From: an uncultured Mycoplasma sp.
GTDB lineage: Bacteria; Bacillota_I; Bacilli_A; RF39; UBA660
Direction: 5' to 3'
Assembly: GCA_947565485.1 (NCBI GenBank)
Contig: CANOGG010000019.1
Span: forward strand, 1 to 10,586
DNA: 10,586 nt
Shown here piece after piece: positions 1 to 6,628 of the stretch. The position numbers and the translations under genes are program-made. Within the stretch, counting starts at the first letter, position 1. Every line of letters begins with the position of its first letter. Below the pieces are notes generated by a model, which was given only the letters and a program-made list of their open reading frames with translations, had not been told where the DNA came from and ran no database searches.

Positions 1-507
1 ATATAACCATGTTAGATATAAGTCTAGAGCATGATTACCGCCTGAAAAATTGCCAAATTTTATTAATTTACCAAAGTAATGCATTAGTTTTCTTATTTTA
101 TTGATATCTTTTTCAATATGCCTAGTGATATCTTTTCTTTTGATTTTGATGACTACTTCTTGACCATTTTTTAGTATGGCTCGATGGACTTGGGAGACTG
201 ATGCGGAACCAAGAGATTCTTTAGCAATATAACTAAATATTTTGGTTAAGTCAGAGCCATATTCTTCTTTTAAGATAGTTTCAATAGCATTATATTTGAT
301 GGGTTTAGAATTATCACAGATATTAGATAATATTTGGCGGTCTTCTTCAGTAAATAAGTGCCCATAGTTTTGAGTGGCGAGCATTTGGGCTAGTTTTATA
401 TATACTATTCCCATTTTTTCAGCAAATTGCTTGATTATAAGACCAGTGTTTTTTCTTAAAATAAATTTATTAAATAAGAGTTTGATTATTTGTAAATACA
501 GTTTCAT
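1..507 (-). CDS. UbiB/ABC1 (AarF) family atypical kinase, N-terminal part; runs off the left edge
   Basis: The first 169 codons are present; the rest, including the catalytic C-lobe, lies outside the window. ABC1/UbiB proteins are kinase-fold ATPases linked to isoprenoid-lipid or quinone metabolism, usually membrane-associated; the role in anaerobic Firmicutes is unclear. Visible landmarks are IKLAQMLATQ (about residues 34-43), matching the family KxGQ motif but with Ala in place of Gly, then GSASVSQVHRA (about residues 93-103), matching the Ala-rich ATP loop, then EVVIKIKR, holding the expected nucleotide-contact lysine. The ATG at 507 is preceded by GAGGTG (511-516), which decides the start. 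The N-terminal extension before the KxGQ motif is short for the family. The gene lies 78 bases beyond the tRNA-Leu 3' end, past a terminator; I found no convincing promoter of its own. Family assignment is secure, substrate unknown. Confidence 0.85.
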   Translation of the reverse strand, partial: MKLYLQIIKLLFNKFILRKNTGLIIKQFAEKMGIVYIKLAQMLATQNYGHLFTEEDRQILSNICDNSKPIKYNAIETILKEEYGSDLTKIFSYIAKESLGSASVSQVHRAILKNGQEVVIKIKRKDITRHIEKDINKIRKLMHYFGKLIKFGNFSGGNHALDLYLTWLY

Positions 508-548
508 ATTCACCTCATGACTTTTAATATTAATATTGATTTATTATT

Positions 549-578
549 TTAAAAAAAGCCCTTTAATAAAGGCTTGAT
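549..578 (-). terminator. Rho-independent terminator after tRNA-Leu
   Basis: On the minus strand AAGCC (575-571) pairs with GGCTT (560-556), extended by TTT/AAA with one bulged base and a 3-base loop. A run of seven T follows (557-551). It lies 11 bases past the encoded CCA end of the tRNA and would separate it from the kinase gene. Confidence 0.75.
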
Positions 579-585
579 TGCAAAT

Positions 586-672
586 TGGTGCAAGAAAAGG
601 GACTTGAACCCTCACGAGCATAAGCTCACTACCCCCTCAAAGTAGCGCGTCTACCAGTTCCGCCATCCTTGC
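586..672 (-). tRNA. tRNA-Leu, anticodon GAG, CCA encoded
   Basis: An 87-base class II tRNA. The acceptor GCAAGGA pairs with TTCTTGC (one G-T pair), followed by discriminator A and an encoded CCA (588-586). The anticodon stem CTACT/GGTAG encloses loop TTGAGGG, giving anticodon GAG at 638-636, which reads CUC and CUU. The long variable arm GAGC-TTAT-GCTC is typical of leucine tRNAs, and the T-arm GAGGG-TTCAAGT-CCCTT is complete. It is a single tRNA, not part of a cluster, with its own promoter and terminator. Confidence 0.97.
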
Positions 673-680
673 ATGCATTA

Positions 681-709
681 ATTATAGTTTTTTTCTCTTG
701 AAAAGTCAA
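681..709 (-). promoter_or_regulatory. Promoter of tRNA-Leu
   Basis: On the minus strand TTGACT (709-704) and a perfect TATAAT (686-681) are separated by exactly 17 bases, a near-consensus sigma-A promoter. Transcription would start around 674, almost at the mature tRNA 5' end (672), leaving a very short 5' leader. Confidence 0.85.
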
Positions 710-758
710 CATTTTTGTTGGCAGTTATAAATTTATTTTGGATAATATTGTAGGTTTA

Positions 759-800
759 TAAAATAAGGTATGTAGTTTTGAGTTCTACATACCTTATTAT
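759..800 (-). terminator. Terminator of the surface-protein gene
   Basis: A perfect 14-bp inverted repeat, AATAAGGTATGTAG (762-775) against CTACATACCTTATT (785-798), with a 9-base loop, begins 28 bases past the stop codon of the surface-protein gene. On the minus strand the stem is followed by a T-rich but interrupted tract (TTATTTTATAAA). The stem is strong; the U-run is only moderate. Confidence 0.75.
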
Positions 801-825
801 AAAACAGAAATAATTTTTAGTTATA

Positions 826-2136
826 CTATGTTCCCTCGACCACAAATGGTGTTGATGCCTCACCATTTCCAGAGACAAATTTAACATCAGATTTCAGATT
901 TACTACTGGTCTTACACCATAAGTATTTGTTACGCTGCCACGTATATAATCCCAGTTAAAATAACCAGAGTTATGTACATAAAATTCATAACTATCTCCT
1001 TCCAGATAACTATGCGGTGACATGGTCCAATAATATTCTCCTGTATATAAATACGTACTCGTATTTCCATTATCTCCATATACCATACCACCCATATTTA
1101 CTTCATCCGCGGTTATTAGGCCTACATTTGTCTTAAATATGTCATCGACGTTTATACATAATAAAGTTGGTACTTTATTTGTTATTAATCTAGTATATGC
1201 TGCATAAAATGTATCTGTTTTGCCAATTCCAGGACCACTGTTAGGAGTTCTATCATTACAGAATCCGGCATCTGTATCTATCTTATTTGAATAATCTGAG
1301 TTAATTCCTATTGTACGATTATACCATACTTCTAATTGATTTAATATTGTTGAATTTGTACTTTTTCCGTGAGAATGATTTAACATATATTTGAATCCGA
1401 CATACGCATTATCCTTAAAATTTGTATTAAATACACTTGTACCTATCCCAGTACCACTTCCTGTTGTCGCGGGAGCACTCGTCTTGCTTCTGCTTGTTCC
1501 CGCATATATCATTCTTAGGGAACCATTGCTATTATTTCTGATAATTCGCCACCAAATATAGTTTGAACCATCTTTTCCAAATACCACCCAATTATTGTTA
1601 ACATTACCACGATAGTATTTTATTGGTTGGTCGCCACCTGAGTAATCGCCTTTCGTCCAAGTATAGATGCCATCTCCTGTTATTCCTGCAAACATTTTGT
1701 CATTAGTTGGGTTTCCATCAGGTATTTTGTCTGCAGCGCTTGGTTTCTTATCAAAGTAAGCGTAGCATTTAACACCACCAGTTACTAATTTCGAGAATGT
1801 TAAACCTCTATTCTCATAGGTAATTATAATATTCACAATTGTTCCATCTTTATTCTCACATCTAGTTTTGGTTGTATCTTTATTTAAAATATAACCATTT
1901 TCGGGAACTTCGCTTGTTAGTTCGTACTCACCTGCATCATTTACAACATAGACTTCCGCTAAGTGTAAGTCAGGCCGATTATACTTTATAGTACCTTTTG
2001 CAATATTGATACTGTTAGTACTTCGATATTTAGCTAAGCTTAGAGATAGTATTAATACACTAAATAAGAAAATACTTACAGTTATAACTATTGCTAACTT
2101 TTTAAAACCTTTATTGTTTAGAGTTTCAAAATTCAT
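826..2136 (-). CDS. Signal-anchored extracellular surface protein, DUF6273-like C-terminal region (unassigned)
   Basis: A 436-residue protein with a positively charged N-terminus and one hydrophobic segment (about residues 14-34), ending in SLAKYRS, so it is probably exported or anchored with its C-terminus outside. Residues 45-120 form a small N-terminal region. The rest is rich in Asn, Gly, Tyr and Trp, with the run YIWWRII, then WYNRT, LITADEV, WTMSP and a closing YGVRPVVNLKSDV. This order (WRI, W-x-N, DEV, W-SP, GVRP-NL) resembles DUF6273-type domains found on many gut Firmicutes surface proteins; that similarity is from memory and not tested. Four or five cysteines are scattered outside the membrane segment. 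I chose the ATG at 2136 because AGGAGG (2146-2151) lies 9 bases upstream; the frame stays open 18 codons further, without an SD. It has its own consensus promoter and is divergent from an HTH regulator. Function unknown; adhesion or ligand binding is a guess. Confidence 0.75.
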   Translation of the reverse strand: MNFETLNNKGFKKLAIVITVSIFLFSVLILSLSLAKYRSTNSINIAKGTIKYNRPDLHLAEVYVVNDAGEYELTSEVPENGYILNKDTTKTRCENKDGTIVNIIITYENRGLTFSKLVTGGVKCYAYFDKKPSAADKIPDGNPTNDKMFAGITGDGIYTWTKGDYSGGDQPIKYYRGNVNNNWVVFGKDGSNYIWWRIIRNNSNGSLRMIYAGTSRSKTSAPATTGSGTGIGTSVFNTNFKDNAYVGFKYMLNHSHGKSTNSTILNQLEVWYNRTIGINSDYSNKIDTDAGFCNDRTPNSGPGIGKTDTFYAAYTRLITNKVPTLLCINVDDIFKTNVGLITADEVNMGGMVYGDNGNTSTYLYTGEYYWTMSPHSYLEGDSYEFYVHNSGYFNWDYIRGSVTNTYGVRPVVNLKSDVKFVSGNGEASTPFVVEGT

Positions 2137-2211
2137 TTTCTTATACCTCCTAATTTTGAGGCATAATAAAAATAACTTACTTTTCCACATTATAAACTAG
2201 TTTATGTAATT

Positions 2212-2240
2212 ATTATAGCCATATTTCGTCTAGAAGTCAA
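2212..2240 (-). promoter_or_regulatory. Promoter of the surface-protein gene
   Basis: On the minus strand TTGACT (2240-2235) and TATAAT (2217-2212) are separated by 17 bases. Transcription would start near 2205, giving a leader of about 70 bases before the ATG at 2136. The same boxes and spacing occur at the tRNA promoter. The -35 box lies between two half-sites of the candidate operator. Confidence 0.8.
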
Positions 2241-2258
2241 TAGACTTATTTAGTCTAT
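2228..2258. promoter_or_regulatory. Candidate operator: three GTCTA/TAGAC half-sites in the divergent promoter region
   Basis: A perfect 7-bp inverted repeat, ATAGACT (2240-2246) and AGTCTAT (2252-2258) with a 5-base spacer, is joined by a third half-site GTCTA (2228-2232). The three half-sites flank the -35 box of the surface-protein promoter and run into the likely -10 (TATGAT, 2256-2261) of the HTH gene. This arrangement fits a repressor that controls both directions and itself. The adjacent HTH protein is the obvious ligand, by inference only. Confidence 0.55.
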
Positions 2259-2291
2259 GATAAAATTCTTTTAAAAGAGGGTAGATAAAAA

Positions 2292-2525
2292 ATGTTAAGA
2301 TTAAAAGAGTTAAGAGAAGATAAAGATTTGTTACAAGTAGACATTGCTAAAATTTTAAATGTTAGTCAGAGATGTTATTCGCATTATGAAACAGAAGATA
2401 CTAATATTCCTATTGATATTCTTCATCAATTAGCAGATTTTTATCATACTTCTATTGACTATATTTTATATCGGACTGATGAGAGAAAACCATATCCTAA
2501 AAGTATTCTGGAGGATAAAAAATAG
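2292..2525 (+). CDS. XRE-family helix-turn-helix transcriptional regulator
   Basis: A 77-residue protein, almost entirely one Cro/C1-type HTH_3 domain. It opens with LKELREDKDLLQVDIAKILNV (helices 1-2), then SQRCYSHYETED (recognition-helix region and the typical Y-x-x-E/W-E turn) and IPIDILHQLADFYHTSIDYIL (helices 4-5, the characteristic L-A-x-x-Y-x-x-S-x-D-Y-L ending). There is no sensor or dimerisation domain beyond a 12-residue tail, so any signal would have to act on the DNA-binding domain or on a partner. GAGGG at 2277-2281 sets the ATG. It is the only plus-strand gene here, divergent from the surface-protein gene and sharing its regulatory region, and convergent with the small unknown gene 17 bases away. 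Likely autoregulated; target inferred from position. Confidence 0.92.
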   Translation: MLRLKELREDKDLLQVDIAKILNVSQRCYSHYETEDTNIPIDILHQLADFYHTSIDYILYRTDERKPYPKSILEDKK

Positions 2526-2542
2526 ATTTTATAATATTATAT

Positions 2543-3052
2543 TTATAATTTTCGGGAACGATTAGGTTCTTTTTTTCTTTCTTGTTCATAGGAACATAAA
2601 CTATGGAATAAGTCGCTTACATAGGAATAATAGCCATCTACTAGGACGCCATCAATATCCAAAATTATACGATTATTGTGATAGCCATGGTCCTTTTTTC
2701 TTCGAAATATAAATTCTATTTTATCAAAAGTATATCTAATAGTTAAAGTATTAGAGGTTAGTTGGTCACTTAGAATACGAATTTCTTTATTTAAAACATC
2801 AACATCCATTCCCCGAGCATAGCCTTGGAGAAGAAAACGACCAAAGATTTTGATTAGCATTTCTTCAAATTTTTGATAAATTTCATGTTCATTTCTAGTA
2901 AAAGAATTTTCAAGAGTAAAAGTAATTTCTTCTTGATAGGGAGATGTCTCAAGATAAAAGAAAGGTTGACCCCAGTTTTTGGATAAAGCCATTTTTTGGT
3001 GGTCCTTTTCAATGATAAAGGTAAGATTATCGTTTGTAAGATAAGTTTCCAT
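2543..3052 (-). CDS. Hypothetical protein, 169 residues, no family recognised
   Basis: I do not recognise this protein. From Met at 3052 it is a probably cytoplasmic alpha/beta protein: a beta-rich first half, a helix around residues 55-75 (EIYQKFEEMLIKIFGRF), charged strands to about residue 120, and a basic, hydrophilic tail. The frame is open upstream to a GTG at 3142 (or ATG at 3139), which would add a hydrophobic stretch resembling a signal peptide. That stretch is encoded by the dacA terminator, its T-run and a promoter, so I reject it. AAGGGG (3065-3070) lies 12 bases before the ATG at 3052, a rather long spacing. The motif DIDGVLVDG (residues 132-140) looks like HAD motif I, but only 29 residues follow it, so a HAD phosphatase is unlikely. 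It is next to dacA but has its own promoter. Confidence 0.65.
   Translation of the reverse strand: METYLTNDNLTFIIEKDHQKMALSKNWGQPFFYLETSPYQEEITFTLENSFTRNEHEIYQKFEEMLIKIFGRFLLQGYARGMDVDVLNKEIRILSDQLTSNTLTIRYTFDKIEFIFRRKKDHGYHNNRIILDIDGVLVDGYYSYVSDLFHSLCSYEQERKKEPNRSRKL
2554..2576 (+). terminator. Weak Rho-independent terminator of the HTH gene
   Basis: GGGAAC (2554-2559) pairs with GTTCTT (2566-2571) through four Watson-Crick pairs and two G-T pairs around a 6-base loop, and merges into a T run (2570-2576). It lies inside the 3' end of the convergent gene. Just before it is an AT-only palindrome, TATAATATTATA, near 2530-2541, which could contribute to termination in the other direction. Confidence 0.45.
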
Positions 3053-3082
3053 ATAAATCTTTGTCCCCTTTTCTTGGTGGTT

Positions 3083-3111
3083 ATTATAGCATATAAAATT
3101 TATTAGAGCAA
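3083..3111 (-). promoter_or_regulatory. Promoter of the 169-residue hypothetical gene
   Basis: On the minus strand a perfect TATAAT (3088-3083) has a TG one base upstream (extended -10, TGCTATAAT). TTGCTC (3111-3106), a poor -35 with the TTG retained, lies 17 bases away. Transcription would start near 3076, 24 bases before the ATG at 3052. Its position directly after the dacA terminator supports an independent unit. Confidence 0.6.
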
Positions 3112-3112
3112 G

Positions 3113-3140
3113 AAAAAAAAAGATGAAAAGAGATTTCATC
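3113..3140 (-). terminator. Rho-independent terminator of dacA, overlapping its stop codon
   Basis: On the minus strand GATGAAA (3140-3134) pairs perfectly with TTTCATC (3128-3122) around a 5-base loop, followed by nine T (3121-3113). The stem begins within the TGA stop (3141-3139). The stem is AT-rich, but the T-run is the longest after any hairpin in the window. Confidence 0.8.
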
Positions 3141-4263
3141 ACTTGCCACTAGTTATAACTTGGAGATTATTCTTGAGATAGTTCCAGAAAGTAGCTTTTT
3201 CAATATCTTCATTGATTGTGATATTACCTTCATTATCAATAATTTCTGCTTGACCGATTATTTCACCTTTTTTAACGGGAGCTTTTATTTTGGGAACTTT
3301 GATGTTAAAATTATAATTTTTAGGTTTTTCAGTAACGCCTAATATCTCGGTGGCGTTTTCTTTTAAGTAGACTGAGACTTTATTTTTTTTACCATTTTCA
3401 ACGGGGATGGTTCCTAGCTCCTTATCTTTGGGATAAATAATGCTGTTTTTAAAAGAATTGAAACCATAGGATAAAAGAGTTGCTGTATCTTTACTACGAG
3501 TATCGCCGGAGCTTGATTTCATGACGACACTAATGAGACGGAGGTCAGATTTTTTGGCAGTCGCAGTTAAGCAATAACCAGCATCAGTCGTATAGCCGGT
3601 TTTTAGGCCATCAACGCCATCATAAAAACGCACAAGACGGTTAGTATTTACGAGCCAAACTTGGGAACCATCGGGTTTAGTTAAATAGTCTTCGTAGATA
3701 GATGTAAAACGAAGAATGTCTTCATGTTTTAGAAGTTCGCGAGCTAATATGGACATATCTCTTGCGGTAGAATAATGGTTTTCATTATCAAGACCATGAG
3801 GATTAGCAAAGTTCGTATTAGTAAGGCCTAGTTCTCTGGCCCGGCTATTCATTAATTCGACAAAGGCTGATTCACTACCACTTATTTTTTCGGCCATAGC
3901 AACAACTGCATCATTAGCACTAGAAACAGAGATACATTTTAACAAGTCTTCAACACGATATTGTTCGCCTTCTTGGAGAAATACTTGAGAACCACCCATA
4001 TTACTAGCGTTTTTACTAATGATAACTTTATCATCATAACTTAGATTACCTTGAGAAATATTTTCCATGATTAGAAGCATACTCATTATTTTAGTCATAC
4101 TAGCCATAGGGAGTTTTTCATCAGGATTTTTCTCATATAAGATTTTACCACTCGCATTATCAATTAAAATAGCACTAGCCGCGTCTAAATTCAGGGTATC
4201 TTCAGCTTTTACTCTGGGGATAAAAAGACAAGTTAAAAGGAACACGATAAATATTTTTTTCAA
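3139..4263 (-). CDS. dacA: D-alanyl-D-alanine carboxypeptidase (PBP5/DacA-DacF type, peptidase S11)
   Basis: A 374-residue low-molecular-weight penicillin-binding protein that removes the terminal D-Ala from peptidoglycan pentapeptides outside the cell. A signal peptide ends at VKA (cleavage after residue 20). The three active-site motifs are SMTK (Ser55, Lys58), SAN (115-117) and KTG (221-223). From about residue 270 a PBP5 C-terminal beta domain follows (KGEIIGQAEI), then a terminal helix (about 356-370, FWNYLKNNLQVI) that may tether the enzyme to the membrane. The length is typical. The start is TTG at 4261-4263: AAGAGGTG lies 7 bases upstream, and no in-frame ATG would keep the signal peptide. 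It follows a glycosyltransferase gene with a terminator between, so it is probably transcribed alone; a TTGTCA near 4310 is a possible -35, with no good -10. The dacA versus dacF name is not decided by sequence. Confidence 0.95.
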   Translation of the reverse strand: MKKIFIVFLLTCLFIPRVKAEDTLNLDAASAILIDNASGKILYEKNPDEKLPMASMTKIMSMLLIMENISQGNLSYDDKVIISKNASNMGGSQVFLQEGEQYRVEDLLKCISVSSANDAVVAMAEKISGSESAFVELMNSRARELGLTNTNFANPHGLDNENHYSTARDMSILARELLKHEDILRFTSIYEDYLTKPDGSQVWLVNTNRLVRFYDGVDGLKTGYTTDAGYCLTATAKKSDLRLISVVMKSSSGDTRSKDTATLLSYGFNSFKNSIIYPKDKELGTIPVENGKKNKVSVYLKENATEILGVTEKPKNYNFNIKVPKIKAPVKKGEIIGQAEIIDNEGNITINEDIEKATFWNYLKNNLQVITSGK

Positions 4264-4312
4264 AAATTAACACCTCTTAATAAAAAATTTACGTTTATTC
4301 TCCTTTTTTATG

Positions 4313-4346
4313 ACAAAATAAATGACTTTAAATGTAATTAAAGTCA
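4313..4346 (-). terminator. Terminator of the glycosyltransferase gene
   Basis: A perfect 9-bp inverted repeat, TGACTTTAA (4323-4331) and TTAAAGTCA (4338-4346), with a 6-base loop, starts 3 bases after the stop codon. On the minus strand ATTTATTTTGTC follows. The stem has only two G-C pairs and the T-run is broken, so it may be leaky. Confidence 0.55.
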
Positions 4347-4348
4347 AA

Positions 4349-5488
4349 TTATGAAGTTATTTCTTCGTATATTTTAATAGCAGTGTCTGTTACAGACTTA
4401 GCACTATATTTAGAGGCGATTCCTCTTAAATGTTTAATATCATAATTATCTAAATTATGGTAGACATCCATGATAGCATCAGCTAAGGCTTTGACATCGC
4501 CTACTTCAACGAGTTTGCCACAGGTGTCATCAATATATTCTTCTGGGCCTCCAGATTTAGTAGAGACGATTGGGATGCCACTAGCTAGAGCTTCGATGCC
4601 AGGAATACCAAAAGTTTCTACAGAACTTGGCATTACATAAATATTACTTGCGCTTAAGTACTCGGCGATTTCTTCTTTAGTTTTGCGGCCGACAAAGTCA
4701 ACATAATTATCAAGTTTTAGTTCATGACATTTAGTTTTATAAAATTCTTCTAAAAAGCCATCACCAATCAGGGTTAGCTTGACATCTTTTATTTTGCCAT
4801 AGTCAATTATTAATTTTAGAGCAGCTAGTAAATCCTCGATGCGTTTACCATTACGAAAAGCACAAACTTCGATTAAACGGAGGCCTTTTACTTTAGAGCG
4901 TTTAGTTTTAAAAGCTTCAGTGTCGACCAGATTATGTAAGACAACCTTGCCTTTGACAGATTTAGGTAGGTTGCCTAACATATACTCGCTAACTGCGGTG
5001 AAGTAAGAATTTTTTAGAGCATAGTCGCCATACTTTTTATTTTTACCAGAAAAAAAGATTTGGTAGTAAGAGGCATGTTCAGTAATAACAACAGGGATAT
5101 TATATTTTTTTCCGAGAACACAAGTAGCATAGCCTGCAGGTAGAGTAACCATGGCATGAAGAACATCTGGTTTGGGATTATTTTCAAGATATTTTTTAAA
5201 AGCTTTATCTAAAACTTTAGTATATCTTTTTAATTGCCAGTTAGAGCTTAGACGCTCAACATTAAGCATTCTTTTGGTATAAACAGTATAGCCCTTTTCT
5301 TTAGTGATAAGATTTTTTTTCATAAAAAGATATTTAAGTGGTTCTTTTAGTAAACGCCGGTCAATAAAAAGCATATTTATTTGGATATTAGTGCGTTTAC
5401 TTAAAGCTTCACAAAATTCTTTGTGATAGATACCCATTAATTTATCGTAGCCAGTGGGATACCATGAAGGAATAACTAAAACATTCAT
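4349..5488 (-). CDS. Glycosyltransferase, GT4-type (GT-B fold)
   Basis: A 379-residue GT-B enzyme with no signal peptide or membrane segment, expected to act at the inner face of the membrane. The N-terminal acceptor domain opens with MNVLVIPSWYP and the G-x-F/Y-h-x-E region (GIYHKEF), and includes DVLHAMVTLPAGY and VVITEHAS. The C-terminal nucleotide-sugar domain includes LTLIGDG, VDFVGRKTKEEI, and the EX7E motif ETFGIPGIE (Glu291 and Glu299), with ALASGIPIVSTKSGGPEE binding the donor in relatives. These features define a retaining family-4 enzyme; donor and acceptor cannot be read from sequence. AGGAG lies 9 bases before the ATG. The gene follows ftsZ with 48 bases between, containing the ftsZ terminator and no convincing promoter, so it may depend on read-through. 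Next to dacA and ftsZ, a role in glycolipid or cell-surface glycan synthesis is plausible. Confidence 0.92.
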   Translation of the reverse strand: MNVLVIPSWYPTGYDKLMGIYHKEFCEALSKRTNIQINMLFIDRRLLKEPLKYLFMKKNLITKEKGYTVYTKRMLNVERLSSNWQLKRYTKVLDKAFKKYLENNPKPDVLHAMVTLPAGYATCVLGKKYNIPVVITEHASYYQIFFSGKNKKYGDYALKNSYFTAVSEYMLGNLPKSVKGKVVLHNLVDTEAFKTKRSKVKGLRLIEVCAFRNGKRIEDLLAALKLIIDYGKIKDVKLTLIGDGFLEEFYKTKCHELKLDNYVDFVGRKTKEEIAEYLSASNIYVMPSSVETFGIPGIEALASGIPIVSTKSGGPEEYIDDTCGKLVEVGDVKALADAIMDVYHNLDNYDIKHLRGIASKYSAKSVTDTAIKIYEEITS

Positions 5489-5510
5489 ATTTCTTTTCTC
5501 CTATCTATAG

Positions 5511-5534
5511 ACAAAAATTCCCATTGGGGAATTT
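5511..5534 (-). terminator. Rho-independent terminator of ftsZ
   Basis: On the minus strand AAATTCCC (5534-5527) pairs perfectly with GGGAATTT (5522-5515) around loop CAAT. The T tract is short: five T including the end of the stem, then GTCT. It starts 3 bases after the ftsZ stop. The short T tract suggests partial read-through into the glycosyltransferase gene. Confidence 0.7.
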
Positions 5535-5536
5535 AT

Positions 5537-6616
5537 TTAAAAACGGTCATCTTTATTTCTTAAAAATGGTGGAATGTCATATTCATTATCTAAGTCAGGC
5601 TCAGGTACTACTGAAGCACGTCTTCTTGGGACAGAGTCATCAGTAAAGAGCATCTCTTCAGTTTCACTATCATTTTCAAAACCAGTGGCAATTACAGTAA
5701 CAATAACTTCATCTTGGAGGTTATCATTTTGAATAGCACCGAAGATAATATTGACATCACTGTTAGCTGCGGCACGAACAGTTTCCACCGCATCTTCGAT
5801 TTCAAAGAGAGTTAAGTTAGCACCACCGGTGACATTGACGATAGCATTGGTTGCACCCTCGATAGTGGCCTCTAAAAGAGAGTTAGCGACAGCTTGACGG
5901 GCTGCTTCAATTGCCCTATTCTCTCCCGCATTGACACCAATACCGATAACCGCAGTACCACTTTTTTGCATGACAGTTTTAACATCGGCAAAATCGAGGT
6001 TGATAACACCAGTAACAGCGATAAGGTCAGATATTGATTGGACACCACGGTGTAAGACATTATCAACTTCTTTAAAGGCATCTTTAAAGGAAGTATTACG
6101 GTCGATGATATCACGTAATTTGTCATTTGGGATAATGATTAAAGTATCGACATGTTTTTTTAACTCTTCTAAGCCTAAGAGAGCATTTTCCATTCTTCTT
6201 TTACCTTCGAAACGGAAAGGTTTCGTGACGATTCCAACAGTAAGAGCGCCAGACTCTTGAGCGATTTCAGCGATAACAGGGGCAGCACCAGTTCCTGTTC
6301 CACCACCCATACCACAAGCAACAAAGACCATATCAGCGCCTTTGATAGCTTCTTCTAAGTCAGTTTTAGATTCTATGGCCGCAGCGCGTCCGATTTCAGG
6401 ATTAGCCCCAGCGCCGAGACCTTCTGTAATTGTAGCTCCGATTTGAATTTTGTTTTCACAATCAGAGGCATTTAAAACTTGTAAGTCGGTATTAACAACG
6501 ATAAATTCAACGCCTTTAACCCCCTCTTCAATCATGCGATTAACCGCGTTGTTACCGCCACCCCCGACTCCGATTACTTTTATTTTTGCTATTTGATCCA
6601 TTTCTAATCCATTCAT
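5537..6616 (-). CDS. ftsZ: Cell division protein FtsZ
   Basis: The tubulin-like GTPase that polymerises into the cytokinetic ring. The protein is 359 residues, at the short end for the family. The GTP-binding domain carries GVGGGG (residues 16-21), NTDLQ (42-46) and the tubulin signature GGGTGTG (104-110). The T7 synergy loop NLDFAD (206-211), which completes GTP hydrolysis in the next subunit, is intact. The C-terminal linker is only about 30 residues, and the conserved tail peptide [12 protein letters not shown] at the end is the docking site for FtsA and, in relatives, SepF. AAGGAG (6625-6630) lies 8 bases before the ATG and overlaps the ftsA stop codon, so the two genes (12 bases apart) are probably translationally coupled. 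No dedicated promoter is visible in the gap. Two overlapping frames within the gene are shadows. Confidence 0.99.
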   Translation of the reverse strand: MNGLEMDQIAKIKVIGVGGGGNNAVNRMIEEGVKGVEFIVVNTDLQVLNASDCENKIQIGATITEGLGAGANPEIGRAAAIESKTDLEEAIKGADMVFVACGMGGGTGTGAAPVIAEIAQESGALTVGIVTKPFRFEGKRRMENALLGLEELKKHVDTLIIIPNDKLRDIIDRNTSFKDAFKEVDNVLHRGVQSISDLIAVTGVINLDFADVKTVMQKSGTAVIGIGVNAGENRAIEAARQAVANSLLEATIEGATNAIVNVTGGANLTLFEIEDAVETVRAAANSDVNIIFGAIQNDNLQDEVIVTVIATGFENDSETEEMLFTDDSVPRRRASVVPEPDLDNEYDIPPFLRNKDDRF

Positions 6617-6628
6617 ATTGCCATCTCC

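Noticed and set aside
705..722. Inverted repeat over the tRNA promoter -35 box, as an operator or second terminator
   Set aside because: One position is mismatched on the minus strand, leaving a 5-bp core with a short loop; in AT-rich DNA this is weak, and a clear terminator already lies at 759-800.
2006..2200. Plus-strand frame of 64 codons opposite the start of the surface-protein gene
   Set aside because: It mirrors the hydrophobic anchor and leader of the minus-strand gene and has no SD or recognisable product.
586..2525. Genomic island inserted at tRNA-Leu, carrying the surface protein and regulator
   Set aside because: There is no integrase and no repeat of the tRNA 3' end elsewhere in the window, and the genes lie on the 5' side of the tRNA.
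2633..2659. DIDGVLVDG in the 169-residue protein as a HAD phosphatase motif I
   Set aside because: Motif I should be near the N-terminus, with motifs II-IV over the next 100 or more residues; only 29 residues follow and none of the other motifs is visible.
3160..4270. Two plus-strand frames opposite dacA (3160-3342 and 4067-4270)
   Set aside because: They are antisense to the C-terminal domain and signal-peptide region of dacA, with no SD and no family resemblance.
5872..6260. Open frames overlapping ftsZ on both strands
   Set aside because: They lie wholly inside ftsZ, have no SD of their own and give low-complexity Ser/Leu/Thr-rich products; they are shadows of a strongly coding frame.
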